Positions 42,664-51,536 of a stretch of 64,000 bases of DNA are shown here, piece after piece. Below the pieces are notes generated by a model. That model had not been told where the DNA came from. It did not search any database and was given only the letters and a program-made list of their open reading frames with translations. Numbering within the stretch: the first letter of the stretch is position 1; every line of letters starts with the position of its first letter. The translations under genes were made by a program, and so were the position numbers. Source of the stretch: DAITBA01 sp036824005 (GTDB lineage Bacteria > Pseudomonadota > Gammaproteobacteria > Burkholderiales > Rhodocyclaceae); NCBI GenBank assembly GCA_036824005.1, contig DAITBA010000006.1:105376-169375 (forward strand), given 5' to 3'.

Positions 42664-42888
42664 CTATTCCTCGAGCAATCTGCTCGCCGGAACGCCGAGG
42701 CTTTTCGCGATCCGCGCAATGTTATCGATCGATACGTTACGTTCGCCGCGTTCAATCGAACCAATATAGGTCCGGTGCAACCCACATCGGTCAGCCAGTT
42801 CTTCCTGAGACAATCCAAGCTCATGTCGCAGGGCTCTCAGGCGGGCAGCGAAGATTGCTCGCAGCTCGGGTGCGTCTCGCGTGGTCAT
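42664..42888 (-). CDS. Restriction-modification controller protein (XRE-family HTH)
   Basis: A 74-residue HTH protein of the C-protein type. The HTH is ALRHELGLSQEELADRCGLH followed by RTYIGSIERGERNVSIDNIA, the controller-protein wording. The ATG at 42888 gives the usual length; a longer in-frame reading would run through the binding sites. It lies directly before the restriction gene and is divergent from the methyltransferase, with dyad and direct repeats between them. C proteins delay restriction until methylation is complete after entry into a new host. Confidence 0.9.
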   Translation of the reverse strand: MTTRDAPELRAIFAARLRALRHELGLSQEELADRCGLHRTYIGSIERGERNVSIDNIARIAKSLGVPASRLLEE

Positions 42889-42935
42889 GTAATCGGGGCA
42901 GTCTCTGAATTTAGTGGCCCCAATTCTCCAACTGA

Positions 42936-42967
42936 TGTAGACTATGAATCTACAGACTATGAGTAGC
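42936..42967. promoter_or_regulatory. C-box-like operator of the restriction-modification system
   Basis: A perfect dyad TGTAGA-N7-TCTACA (42936-42954) overlaps a direct repeat of GACTATGA (42940-42947 and 42955-42962). Controller proteins bind such paired dyad and direct elements containing GACT. The site lies between the divergent C and M starts and overlaps the most upstream possible M start codon. Confidence 0.6.
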
Positions 42968-44767
42968 AATCATTTTATGCGGGCCATCCTTACTTACAAG
43001 CGCGATGTTGAATCAAAGGATGACCACCAACTCGCGATCCTAGAGCTCACAAGTCTGTGCGGTACAGATCCGGCCGAAGTTTCTCACGCAGAAGCTTGCC
43101 AGATTTTAGGCTGCAAGAAGCTCCCTTTTGTAGAGGCGACTCAGCGCACATTTGCCGTGGCGGTGAGCCCGAGCGTCGCCAGTCGGCTAGTGCGAAGATT
43201 GGCGTTCTGGGACTTGCTATTCGTTCGGGCGACCAAAGACGTTTCTCCTGACTCTCTCGCGACCGGCAACGCCTGGGCCAGTGTTAATGGAATACTGGCC
43301 TTTGCAACACAATCGCAGGTCATGGAGTGGACGGCCTATGCCAAAGATGACCATATGCTTAGTGCTGCTCTTCGCTCTGGCAGTGCATTGGAGGCCCTCT
43401 ACGAGCGAGCGCACACCTTTATAAATTCTGCGGTCAGTGCGCCGTTGACCCCCATTTCGCGCCGAAAAAATGAATACCTGACGCACGGTTTCCACAAGTA
43501 CAAGGCGAAGTTTTTCCCGCGTTTAGCACGGTCGCTGATTAACTACACTTGTCCAGAAGACGACGCAGTCGTTCTTGATCCATATTGCGGAAGCGGAACG
43601 ACTGGTGTCGAGGCATCGCTCATGGGGATGGAGGCAATTCAATTTGACCTTGACCCACTATCGGCATTCATAGCCCACTCAAAGGCGCTATTGGGACATC
43701 TCGATCTCGCCAAGTTCAACGAAGCGGTTTCTCTGCTTCCCAGCAAGTTTTCATCCGGTGCAACCGCATCACTATTAAGCATTGAGGAGCACTATCGCCT
43801 TCCGCGCTTCTTGTCCGAACGTAATCCAAAGAGGCTCACCCCAGAAGTCCTCAACGAAATTGAGACCGAAGCCACGTTCATCAAGGAACTAATTACTGGT
43901 TGTGCTGACGACGACACGCGAGCGCTATTTGAGCTTTCCTTCAGCCATGCACTCGCAACAAAAGTTGCTTTGCGGTGGATGGGCACGGGGGACAACCGGT
44001 TTGCCCTTGAGATTGGTCACCGCTCGTTATACGTTTTGTTCATCGCCCAGTTGAAATACATTTTGCGTAAGCTCGATACTTGGGCGGCGCTCCGTGAGGG
44101 GGGACTAGTTGCCCGGTATGGCGAAGTCCGTGTCGGCGTTTGTGACTGTACATCGCTGCCGCTACCCGACGGGAGCGTAAACGCGGTTGTGACATCACCA
44201 CCCTACTTGCCGGCAGCATCCGGACGCGAAACATATCTTAGGAGTCGTGCCGCATCATTGGTAGGTTTGGGCCTTATGACAGAAGATGCGATCCACGACT
44301 GTGAGCGCCAGATCGTTGGCAGCATTCTTGCTGAACCTACTGAGGCTGGTCCGTTACCAGATAGCGTTGTGGACCTAGTGAACTGGATGCGACCACAGCG
44401 CGAGCGCACAGCTAAAGCTCGCCCTACAGCTGCGTATTTCGAGAGACTCGGGGACTCTCTCAAGGAGATGAAACGTGTTCTGGTACCAGGTGGCATCATT
44501 GCCTTGGTCGTCAGTAAGGAACACATGTTCTACGAGATGACGACTCGGGCTGTACTTCGCCGCTTTGATATGGTGGAAGCGATCTCCGAGCTTGCTACGC
44601 AGAACCGGTACGGCATTGGTTTAGAGTTGGATCGCGTACAAGTTCTCGAACTGCCAAAAATGGACTTCGCCGCACGCCCGGGAGCAAAGGGCACTTACTG
44701 CGAAGCTATCATCTTTCTCAGAAAGAGAGCAGAGCCTGAAACGCCGCACCCCTTGAGCGTTAAGTGA
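42944..44767 (+). CDS. DNA methyltransferase of the restriction-modification system (SPPY type)
   Basis: Up to 607 residues. The catalytic half has HGFHKYKAKFFPRLARSLIN, SAM motif I VVLDPYCGSGTTGVEASLMG (212-220) and motif IV VTSPPYLPAASGRETYLRSR (417-421). Ser-Pro-Pro-Tyr is typical of N4-cytosine and some N6-adenine methylases. Motif I precedes motif IV here. The N-terminal 160 residues may bind the target or partner. Starts at 42944, 42959 and 42977 are all possible and none has a ribosome binding site; a leaderless message is likely, as in other C-controlled systems. The 3' end overlaps the convergent unknown gene by eight bases. Confidence 0.88.
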   Translation: MNLQTMSSNHFMRAILTYKRDVESKDDHQLAILELTSLCGTDPAEVSHAEACQILGCKKLPFVEATQRTFAVAVSPSVASRLVRRLAFWDLLFVRATKDVSPDSLATGNAWASVNGILAFATQSQVMEWTAYAKDDHMLSAALRSGSALEALYERAHTFINSAVSAPLTPISRRKNEYLTHGFHKYKAKFFPRLARSLINYTCPEDDAVVLDPYCGSGTTGVEASLMGMEAIQFDLDPLSAFIAHSKALLGHLDLAKFNEAVSLLPSKFSSGATASLLSIEEHYRLPRFLSERNPKRLTPEVLNEIETEATFIKELITGCADDDTRALFELSFSHALATKVALRWMGTGDNRFALEIGHRSLYVLFIAQLKYILRKLDTWAALREGGLVARYGEVRVGVCDCTSLPLPDGSVNAVVTSPPYLPAASGRETYLRSRAASLVGLGLMTEDAIHDCERQIVGSILAEPTEAGPLPDSVVDLVNWMRPQRERTAKARPTAAYFERLGDSLKEMKRVLVPGGIIALVVSKEHMFYEMTTRAVLRRFDMVEAISELATQNRYGIGLELDRVQVLELPKMDFAARPGAKGTYCEAIIFLRKRAEPETPHPLSVK

Positions 44768-45935
44768 CAGAGTAGGCATCACCCGTGAGCAGCATCACGG
44801 AGACTTCCGGTTTCGATGCCTTGAGCGTATCGACCGACGCAACATATCGCGTCGGTTCAGCGTGCGGGATTGCCACTCCATACTTGTCGTTGAGATCGGA
44901 TGGCCTCATTTCAAAGCAAGCTAGCCCAGCGCCCAACGTTATTAGCTTACTCCCCAATGGCGTAACGACGAGACGGCAGCCACCCATAATTGTCATGCTG
45001 TGGCGGTAGCGCTGCATCGCACCCAGCAGTTGGCGATATGCCTCAAACGGGTTCGACTCATGGGCGTACAAGATATTTGACGTAGGGGTTTGCCGACTGT
45101 CGAACAGCGGTACCTTGTACTCGACCAGCAAATTGTCGGCACGCCTTGGATTGCGCGAGGGATGTGGTAAAACAGGGCATATCTCGGCTGAGTTGGGAAT
45201 CACTGCGGAAGCCATGACCTTTTGAAGCTGGCTAACACGCCCTTCTCCCAAGATGGGGAACCAAACGAGAGGCCAATCCTGGACACTTTCGGCATGCAAA
45301 GCCCCCGAAAATCCAGGAATCACCACGAGGTCATTGCCCGGGTCCTCGGCCTGAATATGCCCGTCAAGAGCAGCATCCTCGCCCACCAGGACCTGGAAGT
45401 TAACGCCGTTCGCCGTCAGTGGCGAGATTCCACCTCCGACATTTTTGTTGGGAACAAGCTTGTTGAGCAGGCTCGTCAGCAGAGAAAGATACGCAACACG
45501 CGGAAAAGAGCTGACATCCAGAACAATGTCGGTCTGGTCTGTGACTTCGGCCAAAACCTGGCTCGTTCCAAGTCTAAGGGCGGTCCCTGCGCTGAGGTCA
45601 TCTTCACCACCTGACGCCCCACCGATCGTAATAGTCTGGCAGCCGCCAAGCGAAGCGAAAATCGACTCGAGTGACGCCGCATTTTCGTCGGTCAGATGAC
45701 TGATTTCGTCATCGAGAGTGTAACCACTGAAGCCAACCAGCAGAAGCTGGGCTTTCTCGACGTTACGCCCTGATGCCTGCATGCTTGAAACGAACTCGCG
45801 CATGACATTCTGGGCCCGGATATCGAAACCCCGGCCCGCGATATAGAGAAGCCTAACGGGTCGGGAATCAAACATCTGATCCCATAGTTCATGGACACCG
45901 CGCCCCCGTCGAAAGATATATTGGTCCCAAAGCAT
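44760..45935 (-). CDS. Unknown protein, last gene of the NADAR-SIS-PRTase-ATPase operon
   Basis: A 391-residue soluble protein that I do not recognise. RLLYIAGRGFDIRAQNVMRE (29-48) and the strand-like runs KAQLLLVGFSG, TITIGGASGGEDDLSAGTAL and TDIVLDVSSFPRVAYLSLLT (135-154) suggest an alpha/beta Rossmann-like N-terminal half that could bind a nucleotide. The C-terminal half has alternating strands, including CRLVVTPLGSKLITLGAGLA. No catalytic signature is evident. It begins two bases after the ATPase stop, so the two products probably act together; by position it may be the effector or the sensor. Confidence 0.7.
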   Translation of the reverse strand: MLWDQYIFRRGRGVHELWDQMFDSRPVRLLYIAGRGFDIRAQNVMREFVSSMQASGRNVEKAQLLLVGFSGYTLDDEISHLTDENAASLESIFASLGGCQTITIGGASGGEDDLSAGTALRLGTSQVLAEVTDQTDIVLDVSSFPRVAYLSLLTSLLNKLVPNKNVGGGISPLTANGVNFQVLVGEDAALDGHIQAEDPGNDLVVIPGFSGALHAESVQDWPLVWFPILGEGRVSQLQKVMASAVIPNSAEICPVLPHPSRNPRRADNLLVEYKVPLFDSRQTPTSNILYAHESNPFEAYRQLLGAMQRYRHSMTIMGGCRLVVTPLGSKLITLGAGLACFEMRPSDLNDKYGVAIPHAEPTRYVASVDTLKASKPEVSVMLLTGDAYSVT

Positions 45936-45937
45936 TC

Positions 45938-47860
45938 TCAGTTCATCTCCAGCTTGCGTCGTCGGCTCGGGACAAAACCACGCTCCATCCAGTCGATAAG
46001 CTCACTTGCCGATATGTCCTGCCATCCCCCCATTTGCACTGGTAGTCCGTAACAGGCACAAAGCGTCCGATTCAGATAGAAAATCGTTCCGCTCTCCCGT
46101 GACGCACTTGCAGAACTTGGTCTGGCCACAACCAGATTATCTGCAGCACATTCAGCAAGCACTCGAGTAAGAACATCACCCGCGACCCCCAGGGGCCTTG
46201 AAGTCGAATGTAGTTTGGCAAACTCCGTTTGCGACAGACGTATACCCGTCACTCCAGGTGCATAAGGCGCGTTTCGCTGAAATGTCTTTTCGCGACAGAA
46301 CCCACCAAATGAATCGAGAAGTCGAAGGGCTCGCGACCCCTCTGTATGATTCTTCGGAATGAACTCACGTTTGCGCTTCGCCGCATCGACGAGGAGTTTT
46401 TCTTGTTCAGATGGAGACAAGACCAATTGCGGTTTCCGCAATACCTGTTTCGCCTGTAACCCAACGTAGAGGGCGGCAGCAAGTGATAACAGTTCCTCAA
46501 TATTGCTTGTCGCCAATGTGCATAGACGTTCGAGACCGTAGTAGTACGGGATCTTAAGTTCGTCGTGTATGAAGATTTCCGCAGCACCGCGAACCTGAGA
46601 ATTGTCTTTATCATCAAGCTCATCCGCCGACAGTGCCAAGTCCAGTGTCATTTGCCTCTTGGCCTCGTCGCGAGCCATCCAGGTGCGCGTAACGTACATA
46701 TCAATGAGTGCTTCGATCGTTGGCTCGGCGGCCCGTTGTTGAGCTCGTGCAAGCCATTCGCTGTATCGAACATTAGATTCGTGCCTGCGCGAATCTGCAT
46801 TAAACGCGTCTATCCCTTGGATGACCGCATCTCTGATTTCATCGGGAGAGTATTCGCTTTGCAGACACTGAGAAAATGAGCTTGATGCAACAACGTCTTG
46901 GAGAGACATTCGCCGGTCGAGGATATTCTGGGCGAATGTCATGAACTGATGTGTCCCCTTTGACCCGCTCCACATATCCTCAAGGGCGTATTCGCGCAGG
47001 TCACGTCCTTGGCGAGCCCCCTGCGAAAGAAGGTCATTTCCAAGTGCGCTAGCCCTCTCGGCAAGCCATACTGGAACTGATGGGCGCAATACCGTAAGCT
47101 CGTCGATCAGAAGCGTCCGTTGCTTCCGGCGCAATTTGTGGAGATCGTCAATCATCAGCAGTCGCCGGGGTGCAACTGTTCGATCCTTGAAATGGAAGCC
47201 GACGGATTGAAGCCAGAGAACGCTCTCAAATCGCACATGCAATGGCATGCTTGCATCCTGATGGCCAGCGAATGCGTCAAGCTGTGCATAAACGCGTTGC
47301 TCATGCTGTTCCGCCCAAGCTATGAGCTGGCGCGGGTTTTCATGGCGTGGAATGCACTTCAGGTCAGCGGCAGAATCGTCATAAGTTAGGCGAATCGCGT
47401 CAATTTGATCGGTAGGGCTGATGCCGATCAAAGCACAGACGCTACGCAACGTCCGAAGTACAACTCGGCAATCTAACAGCGCTCTGAATAGGCCTTCGTT
47501 TGCAAGCTCGGCACCAGGAGGAAGGTCGGCATAACCGGAGGCGCACGACAAAATGATACCGACCATTTGCGGGCCGTCCTGATCATCTACAACTCCGCGA
47601 GAAACTAGGTGCTTGAACGATTCCGTGAGTTCTGGAACGTGGCGAGAACTCCAGAACGCGCCCAATGCTGTCGGGGTAAACGCCCTCAAAAGGGTCGTCT
47701 TACCAGCACCAGGTGCACTGCGAAAGATGTGAACTGCGCCCTCGAAGGCGTCCTCCGCCAACTTCTCCAATATCTTCGGAGAGAACAGCCTAGCGAAATC
47801 CATGTCCGATGTGGTCCGCTCGGACATCCTTTCGAGGAAAGGGTTAGCCTTATATGCCAT
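45938..47860 (-). CDS. AAA/STAND-like P-loop ATPase of the candidate conflict operon
   Basis: A 640-residue ATPase. Walker A is GAVHIFRSAPGAGKTTLLRA (around residues 48-58) and Walker B is APRRLLMIDDLHKLRRKQRT (around 232-243), with an acidic pair suited to catalysis. The remainder is helical, with no further domain that I can name. The ATG at 47860 is chosen because it overlaps the stop of the preceding gene (TAATG). A start 66 bases upstream is possible but lies inside that gene. The N-terminus (MAYKANPFLERMSERTTSDM) looks conserved. It probably senses or drives an assembly together with the neighbouring unknown protein. Confidence 0.8.
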   Translation of the reverse strand: MAYKANPFLERMSERTTSDMDFARLFSPKILEKLAEDAFEGAVHIFRSAPGAGKTTLLRAFTPTALGAFWSSRHVPELTESFKHLVSRGVVDDQDGPQMVGIILSCASGYADLPPGAELANEGLFRALLDCRVVLRTLRSVCALIGISPTDQIDAIRLTYDDSAADLKCIPRHENPRQLIAWAEQHEQRVYAQLDAFAGHQDASMPLHVRFESVLWLQSVGFHFKDRTVAPRRLLMIDDLHKLRRKQRTLLIDELTVLRPSVPVWLAERASALGNDLLSQGARQGRDLREYALEDMWSGSKGTHQFMTFAQNILDRRMSLQDVVASSSFSQCLQSEYSPDEIRDAVIQGIDAFNADSRRHESNVRYSEWLARAQQRAAEPTIEALIDMYVTRTWMARDEAKRQMTLDLALSADELDDKDNSQVRGAAEIFIHDELKIPYYYGLERLCTLATSNIEELLSLAAALYVGLQAKQVLRKPQLVLSPSEQEKLLVDAAKRKREFIPKNHTEGSRALRLLDSFGGFCREKTFQRNAPYAPGVTGIRLSQTEFAKLHSTSRPLGVAGDVLTRVLAECAADNLVVARPSSASASRESGTIFYLNRTLCACYGLPVQMGGWQDISASELIDWMERGFVPSRRRKLEMN

Positions 47861-48966
47861 TAGAACTCTCTGTGCCTGCTCATCCTGGGAAACAGGCCGA
47901 ACGGGCTGAAGGATTCGGGCCCCCATAGCAGATAGATGGAATTGTTCGGCGTGTTATGCGATAAAACCACGGGCAAAGCGCATCCGGCAAAGCCGAGCCG
48001 AGCATCTGTGGTTCCTCCAACGGCAATGTGCTTATCGGTGGCGCGAGTATCGTAGTAAGCGGTGTTGGCCAGCAGGCTGCGTAGCTGAGAGGGAACGCTC
48101 TGTGTCAGGGCTATGTCCGGCTCTATGGGACAAAGCACTCTAATTTGGAGCGGTTTGTATCCGAATTCGGATGTGAATCTTTCTGACCAGTATTCAATGT
48201 GATCAACTGCCTGACGCGTGGCAACGTATAGCAGCAAAAAAACCTCATAGTGCGCCGGGTCCACGAGGTCGCCCCGATGGAGCCTTTCATAGATCTTCCG
48301 AATCTTGCCCTTGAAGACGTTTTTGCTTGCGTCATAGCGAATATAGGTATTCCCGCTTCCGGAAAAATCATCCAGAAGCCAGATCAGGTTGAATCGTGCA
48401 TGTTCTACAGGGTATCCATTTTTCCCCAGCGTTTCCTTAAGGTCATCGGTCATTTCCTCGGCTTTGTCTTCACCGAGTTCATATGCCTGCCATATTTGCT
48501 CGTTGCTTATCGCATTACCGCTCGCGCGTCGAAGCTCATTTGTTCTTGCTCCGTCACTGAGTCCCAAATACAGCGATTTGATTCGTAGCTCCTCGAAACG
48601 CCTATGACGAACTATCTTCATTACGCGATGGTTGGGTATGTCATGCTCCTCTGCCACCAGTCGCATGCGCTCCTGCACTATCACATCTGGATAGGCAGTG
48701 CGGACTAAGTGCGAGAATTCAGCGTCAGATAGGTATACCAACCGCTCGGCGACCAAATCGAGGGCCGCTTGCCGATCGGGCTCGGCGAGTTGGTTCAACC
48801 AGAGCGCCAGATTTTCTATGAACCGGCGCCCAGGCCCAAATCGTTGATAGTGATCATACTTATAGTCAGCGAGTAACTGCAGCTTGGGCAAGAATCGTGA
48901 GACTGTCGCCTCATCTTGCCACCCCATGACCGTAGCCAGAAGTTGCGCTGCATTTTGATCTCGCAT
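47860..48966 (-). CDS. Phosphoribosyltransferase-like protein of the candidate conflict operon
   Basis: A 368-residue protein. Residues 192-210 (FNLIWLLDDFSGSGNTYIRY) look like the PRPP-binding loop of type I phosphoribosyltransferases: a strand, two acidic residues and the G-S-G-N-T phosphate loop. The N-terminal 130 residues are helical, and the C-terminus ends in NSIYLLWGPESFSPFGLFPR. The central region EVFLLLYVATRQAVDHIEYW fits a Rossmann strand. It resembles the conflict-associated PRTase family described from comparative genomics. The substrate is unknown. It overlaps the ATPase start by one base and lies 17 bases after the SIS-HAD gene. Confidence 0.75.
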   Translation of the reverse strand: MRDQNAAQLLATVMGWQDEATVSRFLPKLQLLADYKYDHYQRFGPGRRFIENLALWLNQLAEPDRQAALDLVAERLVYLSDAEFSHLVRTAYPDVIVQERMRLVAEEHDIPNHRVMKIVRHRRFEELRIKSLYLGLSDGARTNELRRASGNAISNEQIWQAYELGEDKAEEMTDDLKETLGKNGYPVEHARFNLIWLLDDFSGSGNTYIRYDASKNVFKGKIRKIYERLHRGDLVDPAHYEVFLLLYVATRQAVDHIEYWSERFTSEFGYKPLQIRVLCPIEPDIALTQSVPSQLRSLLANTAYYDTRATDKHIAVGGTTDARLGFAGCALPVVLSHNTPNNSIYLLWGPESFSPFGLFPRMSRHREF

Positions 48967-48983
48967 GTATCGGCCTGACGTCG

Positions 48984-50921
48984 TTAATGGGGTATTGATA
49001 AACGAAACCGGTTGGCACCTGGTTCAATTGCCATCTGACTAAGATACCAAAGCGTCGCATCCACATCCCGCAAATGTGCTGGCGCTAGTTTCCATCCGCG
49101 ATCAAGTCTACGTGACGGAGCGTCTACACTTAAAGAATACCTGTGTTCGAGCAGTGCTGTGTCATTGCCAGGCCACGCCCCCTGATCACCCATAGTCAAT
49201 ATCGCTTGCGGGTCAATCTTGAAATTCTGAATAATGTGCGCAATCAACCTCGCTTTGCTTATTCCCTTAGCCAGAACATCGATTGAATGCTTGCTTCTAA
49301 CCATACTCGACAAATCAAGCCCGGCCTGACGTAACGAATCGGCCATTACAAACCACATCTGCTCGGTCGACAGCCCTTCTCGGAAACGAATGCTTACCTG
49401 GTAAGGATGTGTTGTTCTCACGTCCTGAATAGGAGCCCCCAGGTTTCTCAGTCGTACTGCGATTCGAGTCACATGGCTTAGAAATTCACTTGTTTCGTTC
49501 TTTGACGACGGCGCTGAGGCAGCGCTATCGACCCAACCGCCGTTATACAAACCAAGCTGGATGCGCTCCAGGACTTCGGAAGGGAGGCTCTCCTGCAAAC
49601 GCTCCTGAATAGAGCCTCCGCGGCCTGATGCTATGCCAACAACCACACCAGCCCGTACCAGTTTCTCGATTTGGCCCAGCACATCTGTCGGTGGCGGCTC
49701 GTCCTTCCTCTGTGAGCTGCAAAGAGTGCCGTCATAATCAAAAACTACTGCATGGAAGTACTGCTTCCCCAATGCTTCACAGAACGCCTCTCGCTCACGA
49801 AGAATCGCACCGGTTCCTCGCACCGAAGGCCAGTGCGCACCTAATACTTCTGATTTTGAGAGTTCAGGCCCATCTGAATGATCTACTGGCGCCGGAACAA
49901 CGGTTGGCAGATCGAGGTAGTACAAATCTCTCCCGAACTGCGGCACCTCCGGGCGTCCGGGATCTTTTCCAAATACATGGGCAATCTCAGCAACGAGGTG
50001 CATCTGAGCGACAATTCCCGCAATCAAGTCACTGGGAGACGAGCCACAAAGAGGCATAACGTAGGTGGGTATGCTTGGGGGAATAAGCGCAGCCATGCGT
50101 CCCCAAAGATTCCCAAGCGTAGGCTCGGCCAATACGAGCATTGCACATTCATCTGGCCGCTGCGCAAGCCAGAGGTGCCGACCATGAGCATATGACCGAA
50201 TGTCGGCTAGCTGGCAATGAAGCAACGCCGCTTCGGACACTTTGGATTCAAGATCGGCGGCAATTGGGCGAAGCAGCGGCGAGAACACAACAGTTAGCGC
50301 CCCGCGCCTTGCCACTTCAGCAATGAAGTCACGCGCACCTTCCATCCACTCTGCAACCGATTGGTTACCTATTAGTAGGTCGTCTAGCCGCGACGGCAAT
50401 GGTTCTTTGTTTTGGTCGAGCTCCCCATAGGCTCGGGCAACGACCATTGCATCCAACAATAGACTGTTGGTTGCCAAATAGCCGTCTTTTTTTTCGAGGT
50501 CAAAAATATGCCCGCTTACATCTGTGAGTCCGTTTACGCACTCCATCAGTGGGCTGCTCGCGCGATTCGTCAAAACGTGGATAGTTCGTGCGCTATGCCT
50601 GCGCGCCCTGCGCAACGCTTCAGAGATGTCTGGATTTTTTCCTTCGGCAGAAATCAGAAATACCGGACTGGATGCCGCAAGCGTAGGATTGCAGATCACC
50701 TCCAAAGGAGTGACCGGCCTAGACACTCTCCCGGTATACGTTTCGTGCAAGTTGCACATCAGCGACGCTACCGTATATGAGCCACCGGAGCCCACACCAA
50801 TGATGCTTGATTCGCAGGCGCTCGCTATTGCTGATCTTAGCGGCGCCACGTCAAGCGTCAAACCACGCTGATACGTCGCCGCGAGTTCATCTAGCTCCGA
50901 GTCGTAATGGTTGCGATTCAT
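48984..50921 (-). CDS. SIS sugar-isomerase domain fused to HAD phosphatase domain
   Basis: A 645-residue fusion. Residues 20-345 hold two SIS subdomains as in GlmS or AgaS: SSIIGVGSGGSYTVASLMCN (39-58), VFLISAEGKNPDISEALRRA (87-106) and PIAADLESKVSEAALLHCQL (219-238). Residues 385-630 are a HAD type IIB phosphatase: nucleophile motif VVFDYDGTLCSS (D395, D397), SGR at 432-434, Lys near 556 and GDQGAWPGND (578-587). The pair suggests isomerisation or deamination of a sugar phosphate and removal of its phosphate. The fusion is unusual. It is nine bases from the NADAR gene and 17 from the PRTase-like gene. Confidence 0.85.
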   Translation of the reverse strand: MNRNHYDSELDELAATYQRGLTLDVAPLRSAIASACESSIIGVGSGGSYTVASLMCNLHETYTGRVSRPVTPLEVICNPTLAASSPVFLISAEGKNPDISEALRRARRHSARTIHVLTNRASSPLMECVNGLTDVSGHIFDLEKKDGYLATNSLLLDAMVVARAYGELDQNKEPLPSRLDDLLIGNQSVAEWMEGARDFIAEVARRGALTVVFSPLLRPIAADLESKVSEAALLHCQLADIRSYAHGRHLWLAQRPDECAMLVLAEPTLGNLWGRMAALIPPSIPTYVMPLCGSSPSDLIAGIVAQMHLVAEIAHVFGKDPGRPEVPQFGRDLYYLDLPTVVPAPVDHSDGPELSKSEVLGAHWPSVRGTGAILREREAFCEALGKQYFHAVVFDYDGTLCSSQRKDEPPPTDVLGQIEKLVRAGVVVGIASGRGGSIQERLQESLPSEVLERIQLGLYNGGWVDSAASAPSSKNETSEFLSHVTRIAVRLRNLGAPIQDVRTTHPYQVSIRFREGLSTEQMWFVMADSLRQAGLDLSSMVRSKHSIDVLAKGISKARLIAHIIQNFKIDPQAILTMGDQGAWPGNDTALLEHRYSLSVDAPSRRLDRGWKLAPAHLRDVDATLWYLSQMAIEPGANRFRLSIPH

Positions 50922-50930
50922 CTCAAAATA

Positions 50931-51536
50931 TCAGCAAGCTAGTTCGACCGACACCGCTCCTGTCGCAGCGCGGGGCCGCGACTTCCCGTTCGATTTCGTT
51001 TTGCTTATTTGCTGAACAGACTCGCTCCTAAGTTCTGACCGTAGTTCCATGAGGAGGACCCCAAGCATGTTCTTGCCTTTTCCGTTTACCTCACCCCACA
51101 GGCGATTGACCGGATTATCTGTTTTTGCCGATTCAACTAAGCGCGCATCCCCCGTCGAAAGGAGCAGATCGCGGAGATCCTGATGTTGGGTGAACTTGGC
51201 ACGCAACACTCGCCGCATCCGATCGAACTTTACCTTTGACCAATCAGGGGCGATATCCCACGTATACAGCCCGTGAGCAGCCATTGCCACCAGCGCTGGG
51301 CTTGGCGCGCTCAGAATCCACTCGCGCACCGATTCTTTGACCGCCTTGCCCGCTTGGTATGCATGTTCGGAGGTCGGATACTCGCGCCCCTCAAACACCA
51401 CTGGGCGTCTACATAGGTTACTAAACGCCCCATAGGGCTTCTCATTTGCACGATAGAAATGAATCTCCGACTGATCTGCCTCGTCGTTACACACCTGTAT
51501 TGAAGAGGCTTTCTGGAGTTTCGCGGGGCTTTTCAT
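50931..51536 (-). CDS. NADAR (YbiA-like) N-glycosidase family protein
   Basis: A 201-residue protein with a NADAR domain (about 22-160): EIHFYRANEKPYGAFSNLCR, YPTSEHAYQAGKAVKESVRE and LWGEVNGKGKNMLGVLLMEL contain the family's conserved Glu, Trp and Gly residues. Characterised members cleave N-glycosidic bonds, in early riboflavin intermediates (YbiA) or in ADP-ribosylated guanine. The last 40 residues are basic and low in complexity. The start overlaps the stop of the ribbon-helix-helix gene by four bases. In this operon it may make or recycle a ribose- or ADP-ribose-based metabolite; no DarT-like transferase is visible nearby. Confidence 0.88.
   Translation of the reverse strand: MKSPAKLQKASSIQVCNDEADQSEIHFYRANEKPYGAFSNLCRRPVVFEGREYPTSEHAYQAGKAVKESVREWILSAPSPALVAMAAHGLYTWDIAPDWSKVKFDRMRRVLRAKFTQHQDLRDLLLSTGDARLVESAKTDNPVNRLWGEVNGKGKNMLGVLLMELRSELRSESVQQISKTKSNGKSRPRAATGAVSVELAC

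Noticed and set aside
41374..42966. A 530-codon plus-strand open frame
   Set aside because: It lies antisense to the restriction endonuclease and controller genes, whose motifs are clear; no domain is visible in it.
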